Positions 1 to 5,785 of a stretch of DNA of 8,863 bases are shown here, in pieces; positions within the stretch are counted from its first letter, which is position 1, and every line of letters begins with the position of its first letter. Source of the stretch: an uncultured Caulobacterales bacterium (GTDB lineage: Bacteria; Pseudomonadota; Alphaproteobacteria; Caulobacterales; Maricaulaceae); assembly GCA_938007945.1 (NCBI GenBank), contig CALLME010000193.1, forward strand, positions 1-8,863, in the 5' to 3' direction. The notes beneath the pieces are model-generated. The model made no database searches. It saw nothing but the letters and a program-made list of their open reading frames with translations, and had not been told where the DNA came from. The position numbers and the translations under genes were made by a program.

Positions 1-1002
1 TCTGTACGTCTTGATAATGTCACGCGTGAGGACGGCGATGTCGCTTATGACGCGGCGGATAATGCGCGCAAAACACTCATGGCAGGCTTTACAGCTGTGC
101 AAGATGTTGGAGGGCCCAAAGAGATTTTTGCGCTTCGCCGCGCCGTAAAAGCAGGCAAAGTTGTGGGGCCGCATATCCGCGCCTCTGGCTCGGCCGTGTC
201 TATCACAGGCGGGCATGGCGATTCCCATGGCTACCGCGAAGACGTGCTGCACACTATGGCGAGCGAAACCATTTGTGACGGCCCCGCCGATTGCCGCCGC
301 GCCACACGCGCCGCCGTCAAAGCGGGCGCAGATGTCATTAAAATCACGGCGACTGGCGGCGTGCTATCCAATACCAATGCGGGCACAGCGCAGCAATTTT
401 TTGAAGACGAACTTGAGGCGATTGTTGGCGCGGCCACGAAAATGGGCCGCAAAGTTACAGCTCACGCCCACGGTAAAGACGGCATAGAAGCGGCGCTGAA
501 AACGGGCGTGAAATCGATTGAACACGGTACATATCTGGACGCGGAAACGGTGCGTCTCTTTAAGAAATATGACGCGACGCTTGTGCCGACTGTGCTTGCG
601 GGCATGACGGTTGTCGATTGGGCGACGAATGAAAATTTCCTACCGCCGGCCTCTGCTCAAAAAGCGCTCGAAGTTGGCCCACAAATGCAAGACATGCTGC
701 GCATTGCGTGGGAGGGAGGTGTCAACGTCGCCTTTGGTACAGATACGGGCGTGTCTAAACACGGCGATAACGCGCAGGAATTCATCTATATGATAAAGGC
801 AGGCATGAGCGAACAAGACGCCATCAAGGCCGCCACTTCTGTTGCAGCTGAGCATATTGAAATGGGCGATAAAATCGGTACACTTGAGCCGGGTAAATAT
901 GCTGATATCATTGCCGTGGACGGTGATCCGCTTAGAGACATCGAAGAATTACTCGACGTCGATTTCGTTATGAAAGGCGGCGTAATTTATAAAGGACAGT
1001 AG
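1..1002 (+). CDS. Metal-dependent amidohydrolase (imidazolonepropionase / Xaa-Pro dipeptidase-like), 5' end missing
   Basis: The reading frame is open from base 1 to the TAG at 1000-1002, giving the C-terminal 333 residues of a gene that begins outside the window; the ATG at 79 is internal. What is seen: the second half of an amidohydrolase TIM barrel with a GGHGD stretch (about 208-222), the probable carboxylated metal-bridging lysine in DVIKITATGG (Lys codon 340-342), the metal-ligand histidines HAHG (463-471) and IEHG (523-525), and the catalytic Asp in FGTDTG (codon 742-744). The C-terminal strand LEPGKYADIIAVDGDPL is typical of COG1228 enzymes. The first HxH metal pair must lie upstream. 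In the family these enzymes hydrolyse dipeptides or cyclic amides, and Caulobacter members of this subgroup act on Xaa-Pro or Xaa-Arg/Lys dipeptides. The exact substrate, and whether the protein is exported, cannot be told from this part. Confidence 0.9.
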   Translation, partial: SVRLDNVTREDGDVAYDAADNARKTLMAGFTAVQDVGGPKEIFALRRAVKAGKVVGPHIRASGSAVSITGGHGDSHGYREDVLHTMASETICDGPADCRRATRAAVKAGADVIKITATGGVLSNTNAGTAQQFFEDELEAIVGAATKMGRKVTAHAHGKDGIEAALKTGVKSIEHGTYLDAETVRLFKKYDATLVPTVLAGMTVVDWATNENFLPPASAQKALEVGPQMQDMLRIAWEGGVNVAFGTDTGVSKHGDNAQEFIYMIKAGMSEQDAIKAATSVAAEHIEMGDKIGTLEPGKYADIIAVDGDPLRDIEELLDVDFVMKGGVIYKGQ

Positions 1003-1049
1003 ACTTTATTCTCATCCTGAGGAATGAGCAAAGCTTGAGAGGCGAACCT
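1003..1049. repeat. Convergent intergenic spacer with a short imperfect hairpin, possible repeat remnant
   Basis: This 47-bp gap separates the amidohydrolase stop from the stop of the leftward kinase. It holds an inverted repeat CTCAT (1011-1015) / ATGAG (1024-1028) around CCTGAGGA, with a further short inner stem. The CTCATCCTGAGGA wording resembles dispersed intergenic repeats in alphaproteobacterial genomes; that link is from memory and not tested. There is no good T-run on either side, so it is a poor intrinsic terminator, although it sits where a bidirectional one would be expected. Confidence 0.35.
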
Positions 1050-2465
1050 TTACCCCTTTGGTAATGTCAGTACGAATTCGGTCCCCGTTTCGCCAGTATA
1101 ACCTAATTCCAAATCACCGCCTTGATCTGTCGCGAGGTCTTTGGAAATTGTCAGGCCGAGCCCTGTACTCCCGTGACCCGAACTACTGGCGAAGGCCTTA
1201 AATAAATTATCAAGAGCACGCTTAGGCAAGCCAGGGCCAGTATCAGTAATGCGCAGTTTCACTTGCCCAGCTTCTACGTCTGAGCTGACTGTGATTTGGC
1301 GCTTGGCATCCACTGCATTCATGCTTTGTAAGGCCTGTCCCGCATTACGAAACAGGTTGTGAATGATGCGATAAGTATGGTCCGCATCAACGCGCACAGA
1401 GAGCTCACTTGGGATTTTATTGATGAAATTAATCGCTGTCGGTCCGCGCCCAAATTGCCCCAGCACGTCACCTGCAATCTCGCCCACAAGCAGCGCAATG
1501 CGCACCTCTTCAAGCTCAAGCTGCTCATCTTTGGCGTTGGAGTAGTTCAGCACATCAGTACAAAGCCGTACACCGCGATCAACCGCGCGCACGAGGCGCT
1601 CACCCATGCCCGCAATACGCTCATCTTTATCCATCGCGATACGGTCAGAGACAAGCTGTGCGCTTGTCAGCACATTGCGGAGGTCGTGATTGATTTTCGC
1701 GACTGCCATACCGAGTGAGGCAAGCCGCTCTCTTTGCCTAAAAGACGCGCGCACGCCTTGTTTCATGTCGAAAAATTCGCGCTCCAGCTGTCCAATCTCG
1801 TCACGACGAGCCGAAGGTTTGAGGTTGCCGCGCCGTTTGTCTGGATCCTCACGAAAATCTGCAAGCCCGCTTGCAAGCTTTTGGATAGGCCGCACGATCA
1901 TTGCCGCCAGCGCCAAGTAAATCAAAGTGCCCGTAATGACCGCAATCGCGAGAGAGAGCCAAAATATACGTTCAAAAAAATCTCGAAGTGCCGTTTTCAC
2001 AGAGGCCTTGGACAACACAATTTCAATCAGTCCTTGATCATCCATTATGGGATCAGAAATAACACGGTAATAGCCTTCGCCGTCGCTGAAAAAATCTCCT
2101 ACGGCATAACGAAATAGCGGCAGGCGGCGGGCATCGCGCAAATCGACCGCTTCGAATGTCGCGTCAGGGTCAGATGGCGGCATACCTAGTAAAAGTTGCG
2201 TCATGCCTTCGCGTTTTATTGCAACCATTATGACATCTGTGTCTTCCATGAATTTTTGCGAGAGCATGGCGCTGCCCTCATAATCAGGCACGCCATCTAG
2301 TGCGAGGGCAAGATGGCCCGCCTGCTGTGCGCGCTCTGTAAGGTAAGTTTGACGAAACAAGGTGGCCGACGGCAGAAAGAGGACAAGCTCTGCCAACATG
2401 ACAAAGCCAATTGTCATGAGCAGCAATTTGCCAGAAAGGCGTCTGGAAAAAAATCCGTCAATCAT
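1050..2465 (-). CDS. Membrane sensor histidine kinase with HAMP domain (orphan)
   Basis: The 471-residue protein has the full order of a class I sensor kinase: transmembrane helix about 13-35, an extracytoplasmic sensor region about 36-165, a second helix about 167-190, HAMP about 190-245, dimerisation/phosphoacceptor helix with His260 in INHDLRN, and an HATPase domain. The ATPase domain shows an N box (HNLFRNAGQA, Asn374), G1 (DTGPGLP, 408-414) and G2 (GSTGLGL, 432-438). It should autophosphorylate on His260 and pass phosphate to a response regulator, but none is encoded beside it. The sensor region has no signature I recognise. The ATG at 2465-2463 is preferred because TM1 follows at once; its upstream bases (CCCCCTC) give no Shine-Dalgarno match, so the start is somewhat uncertain or the transcript is short-leadered. 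The gene is co-directional with the oxidoreductase operon but separated from it by a terminator. Confidence 0.92.
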   Translation of the reverse strand: MIDGFFSRRLSGKLLLMTIGFVMLAELVLFLPSATLFRQTYLTERAQQAGHLALALDGVPDYEGSAMLSQKFMEDTDVIMVAIKREGMTQLLLGMPPSDPDATFEAVDLRDARRLPLFRYAVGDFFSDGEGYYRVISDPIMDDQGLIEIVLSKASVKTALRDFFERIFWLSLAIAVITGTLIYLALAAMIVRPIQKLASGLADFREDPDKRRGNLKPSARRDEIGQLEREFFDMKQGVRASFRQRERLASLGMAVAKINHDLRNVLTSAQLVSDRIAMDKDERIAGMGERLVRAVDRGVRLCTDVLNYSNAKDEQLELEEVRIALLVGEIAGDVLGQFGRGPTAINFINKIPSELSVRVDADHTYRIIHNLFRNAGQALQSMNAVDAKRQITVSSDVEAGQVKLRITDTGPGLPKRALDNLFKAFASSSGHGSTGLGLTISKDLATDQGGDLELGYTGETGTEFVLTLPKG

Positions 2466-2533
2466 GAGGGGGGTTTAGCGGGGTTAAATCAAGTTGTCAC
2501 GAAAAGTTAGAAAAGCATACTTACCTGCCCCAT

Positions 2534-2554
2534 CCCTCGGGCTTGACCCGAGGG
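2534..2554. repeat. REP-like hairpin, copy 1
   Basis: A perfect inverted repeat of CCCTCGGG (2534-2541) and CCCGAGGG (2547-2554) around the 5-base loop CTTGA. Short GC-rich palindromes of this kind are dispersed between genes in many alphaproteobacteria. It lies about 70 bp upstream of the kinase start and is partnered by a second copy at 2605-2625. No T-run that would make it a good terminator follows directly; only CCTTTT is present on the plus side. Confidence 0.7.
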
Positions 2555-2604
2555 CCTTTTCGCAAAATTTTCAAAACCCATTTTTTGATATTAAAGCATA
2601 TAGA

Positions 2605-2625
2605 CCCTCGGAATAACTCCGAGGG
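2605..2625. repeat. REP-like hairpin, copy 2
   Basis: A perfect inverted repeat of CCCTCGGA (2605-2612) and TCCGAGGG (2618-2625) around the 5-base loop ATAAC. It has the same stem length and loop length as copy 1, starts 71 bp from it, and differs in the loop and in the loop-closing pair (G-C in copy 1, A-T here). The AT-rich 50 bp between the copies contains no gene. Confidence 0.7.
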
Positions 2626-2679
2626 AGGCGAAATACAGTGACGACTGCTTAAGATTTGCATGTGATTTCAACTGGGACC

Positions 2680-2709
2680 AAAAAAACACACTAAAGGTGT
2701 GCGTTTTTT
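2680..2709 (-). terminator. Intrinsic terminator of the TVP38/oxidoreductase operon
   Basis: Read leftward, a CACAC/GTGTG stem (2701-2697 with 2691-2687, loop CTTTA) is followed by seven T residues (2686-2680). The A-run on the other arm (opposite 2704-2709) can zip with them, so the element could work in both directions. It lies 33-62 bp beyond the oxidoreductase stop. The GC part of the stem is only five pairs, which lowers confidence slightly. Confidence 0.65.
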
Positions 2710-2718
2710 CGTCCTTTT

Positions 2719-2741
2719 ACGCTTTTGCTGCGCAAAAGCGT
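2719..2741 (-). repeat. Perfect 10-bp stem-loop abutting the oxidoreductase stop codon
   Basis: ACGCTTTTGC (2719-2728) and GCAAAAGCGT (2732-2741) form an uninterrupted 10-bp stem with a 3-base loop. On the minus strand it begins at the base right after the TAA stop of the oxidoreductase. It is followed by AAAAGG rather than T, so it is not itself a classical terminator. It may stabilise the mRNA 3' end or assist the T-run terminator just beyond it. Confidence 0.6.
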
Positions 2742-4178
2742 TTAATGAAACCGCGTATTAAAGGCGGCAAGTTTCTTGGACTTCGGCCCAAATACGGCTT
2801 CTGTGTAGAATGAACCTGCCGCGCGTTTGACCGCTTCGCCGCGTGTGGGGTAGGGCGAGATGATTTGCGCAAGGCCAGAGATTTTTACTCCGCCTTTCAT
2901 CGCGACTGATATCATCTGGATTAGGTCACCCGCGCCTTCGCCGACAATCGACGCGCCAAGGATTTTACCTTTTTTGGTCGCAATGATCTTCACGCCGCCT
3001 GCATCTGTGCGCTCAGCTATGGCGCGGTCATTGTGGTCAAAACCAGCTGTCAGTTCGCGAATGTCGTGGCCCGCCTCACGTGCTTCTTTGGCGGACAAGC
3101 CGATGCTTGCCAGTTCAGGCTCTGAATAAATCGCGGCAGGCATAATGTCCGTTGTCGCTTTGGCCATAAACTTACCAAGTGGCGGCGGCATAAAATAAAA
3201 CGCTTTAATAATCTGGCCCGCATGAAAACCTGCCGCATGAGTCAGGCCGCCTCGGCCAGCAGCAACATCGCCTACGGCGTAAACACGGGGGTTTGACGTA
3301 CGGAGATTGTCATCGGTTTCAATGCCCCTGCGGTCATATTTTACGTCTGCCGCTTCTAGGTTAAGCTTGCTCACATTTGGCGCACGACCCGCCGCGACAA
3401 GAAGATGAGACCCTGTTAGCGTTGTCCCGTCTTCCAAATCAATAGCCACACCTGTTTTGGTTTTACGGATGAGTTTTGTTTTTACTGGCGCATGGAATGT
3501 CACGCCCTCCGCTTCAAGTGCATTGACCAGAACTTTGGCATGTTCAGGTTCACTTCGGCCTAACGGGGCGGCGATATCTACGATTTCAACTTTAGTCCCC
3601 ATACGGTGAAAAGCTTGACCGAGTTCAATCCCAATAGGACCGGCACCAATTATTAATAGGTGCTTAGGTTGCTTTGGAACAGAAAAAATATCTTCATTTG
3701 TCAGATAAGGCGTATCAGCTAAGCCTGGGATGGGTGGGGCAGAGGCACGACTACCTGTCGCGACGATAATACGTTTTGCCCGCACTTCAGTGGTGGCGGA
3801 AACAACTGTGCGTTCGTCTTTAAAACTCGCATATTCGCGAATGACGGTGCAGCCAAAGCCTTCAAAGCGCTCTTGAGAATCCACTGGCGCAATATGGTCG
3901 ATTATGCCTTGCACGTGCGCTTTCACGGCCTCGAAATCGACTTTTAATTCGGCAGGTTTGACGCCAAAGGCCGCGCCGCTCTTCATGGCGTGGGCGTGTT
4001 TTCCCGCCGCGATAAGAGCTTTTGAAGGTACGCACCCATGATTGAGGCAATCGCCGCCCATTTCCGCGGCTTCAAAAAGGACAACCGAGCGTCCTAATTG
4101 AGCGGCACCTGCGGCAACAGACAGCCCGCCAGAGCCCGCGCCGATAATACATAAATCTACGTCATATTTTGTGGTCAT
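2742..4178 (-). CDS. FAD-dependent pyridine nucleotide-disulfide oxidoreductase (mercuric reductase / dihydrolipoamide dehydrogenase-like)
   Basis: The 478-residue flavoprotein has an N-terminal FAD site (GAGSGG, 13-18; Glu36), the redox-active disulfide Cys44/Cys49 in GGDCLNHGCVPSK, the ATG motif of the FAD domain (VATGSRA, 139-145), an NAD(P) site (GAGPIG, 178-183, with an acidic Asp201 that suggests NADH), GRAPN (264-268), the second FAD motif YAVGD (300-304) and a dimerisation domain from about 345. In dihydrolipoamide dehydrogenase and glutathione reductase the C-terminal motif is HPxxxE; here it is YPTRGE, so Tyr443 replaces the catalytic His while Glu448 remains. There is no N-terminal heavy-metal domain and no C-terminal vicinal cysteine pair, so true mercuric reductase activity is not supported. 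AGAGAG lies about 10 bases before the ATG. It follows the TVP38 gene by 29 bp; the two families are also known as fused proteins, so they probably work together at the membrane. The substrate is unknown. Confidence 0.93.
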   Translation of the reverse strand: MTTKYDVDLCIIGAGSGGLSVAAGAAQLGRSVVLFEAAEMGGDCLNHGCVPSKALIAAGKHAHAMKSGAAFGVKPAELKVDFEAVKAHVQGIIDHIAPVDSQERFEGFGCTVIREYASFKDERTVVSATTEVRAKRIIVATGSRASAPPIPGLADTPYLTNEDIFSVPKQPKHLLIIGAGPIGIELGQAFHRMGTKVEIVDIAAPLGRSEPEHAKVLVNALEAEGVTFHAPVKTKLIRKTKTGVAIDLEDGTTLTGSHLLVAAGRAPNVSKLNLEAADVKYDRRGIETDDNLRTSNPRVYAVGDVAAGRGGLTHAAGFHAGQIIKAFYFMPPPLGKFMAKATTDIMPAAIYSEPELASIGLSAKEAREAGHDIRELTAGFDHNDRAIAERTDAGGVKIIATKKGKILGASIVGEGAGDLIQMISVAMKGGVKISGLAQIISPYPTRGEAVKRAAGSFYTEAVFGPKSKKLAAFNTRFH

Positions 4179-4207
4179 GATATTTCTCTCTATCTACCCG
4201 TCAGGGC

Positions 4208-4963
4208 CTAAGCGCGCTGCGCTTTGATTTTTTTATAAATGATGGGCAGAAGCGAAAGTGCAATTAACCCAACAATTGGCAGGATGACTTTCGGCTGTAG
4301 CATTAAACCCGAAAGCTTCACTTCGCCGCCTTGATCAAACACTGCGCCAATACCGTTGCCAACACTCGCATAAACAAGACTGCCTGGAATAATGCCAAAA
4401 AATGTGGTCAGCACATAGTTGCGCAGTTTCACGTCAAATAGCGCAGGCACAAAATTGACGATGAAAAATGGGAATGCAGGCACGAGGCGCAGAATAAACA
4501 TATAAGAAAACTCGTTTTCTTTCAGCCCGTCTTCAAATTTCGCCATATAAGGGCCCGCTTTTTTGCGAAGGCTATCGCCAATAGCATAACGCGCCGCGAG
4601 GAAGATGGCCGTGGCGCCAAGTGTTGCGCCTACCACTATGCCAAGCGTGCCCGTCAGCGTACCAAACATAAAGCCGCCAAAGAGCGACAAAATACTCGCA
4701 CCAGGAAAGGAAATCCCAACTAGCACGGCGTAAAGTAGGATAAACCCACCGAGCGCAAGGACAAGATTGCCGTCGACAAAGGCGGCCAAAACGTCACGGT
4801 TATCGCGCAATGTCTCTATATTGAAATATTTCGGCCCGCCGAGCGCAAAAAATGCTCCGAGCGCTAACACGATTACAATTAGTGGTGCGAATCTCTTTAT
4901 CGCAGATTTAGGCGCGGAAACCTCGCCATGAGTTGTGTCATCAAGACTTAGTAATTCTGTCAT
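4208..4963 (-). CDS. TVP38/TMEM64 (VTT / DedA-like, SNARE-associated) membrane protein
   Basis: This 251-residue integral membrane protein has hydrophobic segments at about 24-42, 66-90, 95-125, 153-176, 184-204 and 226-243. The VTT-domain hallmarks are present: the glycine-rich FGGFMFGTLTGTLGIVVG (95-112) and the re-entrant-loop motif RLVPAFPFFIVN (159-170, conserved Arg, two Pro and Asn). Bacterial relatives are linked to envelope or lipid homeostasis, and eukaryotic VTT proteins (TMEM41B, VMP1) are lipid scramblases; a role in lipid or small-molecule movement here is inference. The ATG at 4963 has AGAGAG about 9 bases upstream and is followed by a short hydrophilic N-terminus. It is the first gene of a leftward pair with the flavin oxidoreductase. 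Its stop is TAG at 4210-4208. Confidence 0.92.
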   Translation of the reverse strand: MTELLSLDDTTHGEVSAPKSAIKRFAPLIVIVLALGAFFALGGPKYFNIETLRDNRDVLAAFVDGNLVLALGGFILLYAVLVGISFPGASILSLFGGFMFGTLTGTLGIVVGATLGATAIFLAARYAIGDSLRKKAGPYMAKFEDGLKENEFSYMFILRLVPAFPFFIVNFVPALFDVKLRNYVLTTFFGIIPGSLVYASVGNGIGAVFDQGGEVKLSGLMLQPKVILPIVGLIALSLLPIIYKKIKAQRA

Positions 4964-5062
4964 TTTACATCTCTCTATTTAGGGCGCTTTTGTCGCCTGA
5001 GCGGGGAATAACACAGGAAATCGCGATTGCACGTCACATGTCCTCACAAATCTGTGCGAATG

Positions 5063-5076
5063 TGGTGAAAACACCA
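5063..5076. other. Small hairpin in the divergent TVP38 / rpmH spacer
   Basis: TGGTG (5063-5067) and CACCA (5072-5076) form a perfect 5-bp stem with an AAAA loop. The 255-bp spacer at 4964-5218 separates the divergent TVP38 and rpmH genes and must hold promoters for both. This hairpin could be a dyad operator or chance; no regulator family could be assigned. Confidence 0.2.
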
Positions 5077-5118
5077 GACAATTCCTTGGCGAGGAGCGTA
5101 ATTTGGTGGACACAATGC

Positions 5119-5145
5119 TTGACTTGACTGCGCGCCACGCATAAA
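5119..5145 (+). promoter_or_regulatory. Candidate sigma-70 type promoter for rpmH-rnpA
   Basis: TTGACT (5119-5124) matches five of six -35 bases and is followed after 15 bases by CATAAA (5140-5145), a four-of-six -10 match. This would place the start of transcription about 65 bases before rpmH. An overlapping second TTGACT lies at 5124-5129 but has no well-spaced -10 partner. The spacer is a little short, so this remains a candidate. Confidence 0.4.
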
Positions 5146-5188
5146 TGACGCGCTAATTCAATTATTCGGCCTGCGCCAGAGCGGGTCA

Positions 5189-5205
5189 CCCTCAATATAT
5201 GAGGG
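5189..5205 (+). promoter_or_regulatory. Leader hairpin just upstream of the rpmH ribosome binding site
   Basis: CCCTCA (5189-5194) and TGAGGG (5200-5205) make a perfect 6-bp stem with loop ATATA, ending 3 bases before the GGAGAG Shine-Dalgarno (5209-5214). In RNA form it would sit next to the ribosome binding site, where it could affect access to it. Regulation is inference only. Confidence 0.4.
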
Positions 5206-5218
5206 GATGGAGAGCAAA

Positions 5219-5353
5219 ATGAAACGTACTTTTCAACCGTCCGTCATCGTTCGTAAACGTCGCCACGGTTTCCGTGCGCGCATGGCCACAAAAGCAGGGC
5301 GTCAAATCCTTGCGCGTCGCCGTGCAAAGGGCCGCAAGGTTCTGTCTGCCTAA
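5219..5353 (+). CDS. rpmH: 50S ribosomal protein L34
   Basis: The 44-codon frame from ATG 5219 to TAA 5351-5353 encodes [18 protein letters not shown] and continues with [22 protein letters not shown] before a short VLSA end. This is the near-invariant L34 sequence at its usual length. L34 is a small, very basic protein of the large ribosomal subunit that packs against 23S rRNA. The start is fixed by family conservation and by GGAGAG (5209-5214) at good spacing. rnpA follows after 36 bp, the standard rpmH-rnpA pairing. Confidence 0.98.
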   Translation: MKRTFQPSVIVRKRRHGFRARMATKAGRQILARRRAKGRKVLSA

Positions 5354-5381
5354 TCAGGCTGACATTATCGCCTTCACGGTG

Positions 5382-5397
5382 TCTGTCACGTGACAGA
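5382..5397. repeat. Perfect 16-bp palindrome centred on the rnpA start codon
   Basis: TCTGTCAC (5382-5389) and GTGACAGA (5390-5397) are exact reverse complements with no spacer. The GTG start codon of rnpA is the first triplet of the right half. It could be a protein-binding dyad or chance; as RNA it could fold only with a few central bases unpaired as a loop, which would tie up the start codon. Confidence 0.6.
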
Positions 5398-5785
5398 GAC
5401 AACATCACAGATTTTGAAACTCGGGCGGCTGACAAAGCGGTCCGAGTTTTTACATGTGCGCAAAGGACTTTATAAAGCCCAAGGCGGGGTCGTTATTCAG
5501 ATGCGCGAGACATCCCAATATGATAAGGCGACGATGCGCGTGGGTTTCACCGCCACAAAAAAAATCGGCAATGCCGTAACCCGCAACCGTGCCAAGCGAC
5601 GCCTTCGCGAGGTCGCCCGTAAAGTCCTGCCAGAACTTGGCCAAACGGGCATGGATTATGTTTTTATAGCACGTGACAGCACGACGACCCGTCCCTATGA
5701 CAGCTTGGTGGAAGACGCGCGTCTTGCCTTACAAAGCCTCAATAAGCGCGCCACTCAAAATTTTAAAACGACTGATACCACATGA
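5390..5785 (+). CDS. rnpA: Ribonuclease P protein component
   Basis: RnpA is the protein subunit that helps the RNase P RNA bind and cleave the 5' leader of precursor tRNAs. The 131-residue basic protein shows the family order: LGRLTKRSEFLHVRKG near the N-terminus (11-26), RVGFTATKKIGNAVTRNRAKRRLRE (50-74) with the RNR signature that binds RNA, and DYVFIARDST (89-98). Length is within the usual range. GTG at 5390 is the first usable start after the in-frame TGA at 5360; the next candidate is TTG at 5414, which would remove only eight residues. No clear Shine-Dalgarno precedes the GTG, so translation may depend on coupling to rpmH 36 bp upstream. Its TGA overlaps the engB ATG by four bases (ATGA, 5782-5785). 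Confidence 0.95.
   Translation: MTETTSQILKLGRLTKRSEFLHVRKGLYKAQGGVVIQMRETSQYDKATMRVGFTATKKIGNAVTRNRAKRRLREVARKVLPELGQTGMDYVFIARDSTTTRPYDSLVEDARLALQSLNKRATQNFKTTDTT

Noticed and set aside
79..1002. ATG at 79 as the true start of the amidohydrolase
   Set aside because: The frame stays open to base 1 and the upstream residues continue the expected barrel (DNARKTLMAGFTAVQDVGG), while the first HxH metal motif is still missing.
1734..2117. 127-codon plus-strand frame opposite the histidine kinase
   Set aside because: It is antisense to an intact kinase with all motifs, and has no recognisable domain or ribosome binding site.
2466..2490. CtrA-type binding site (TTAA-N7-TTAA) upstream of the kinase
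   Set aside because: On the minus strand TTAA is followed after seven bases by AAAC, which matches only half of the second half-site.
2742..4178. Calling the flavoenzyme a true mercuric reductase or soluble transhydrogenase
   Set aside because: There is no heavy-metal-binding domain or C-terminal Cys pair as in MerA, and SthA lacks the full CxxxxC pair that is present here.
4933..5127. 64-codon plus-strand frame across the TVP38 start and the spacer
   Set aside because: It overlaps the TVP38 start region, has no Shine-Dalgarno, and runs through the candidate rpmH promoter.
4964..5218. Replication origin next to rpmH
   Set aside because: In some bacteria dnaA/oriC lies beside rpmH, but I saw no cluster of DnaA boxes and no dnaA gene here; alphaproteobacterial origins usually lie elsewhere.
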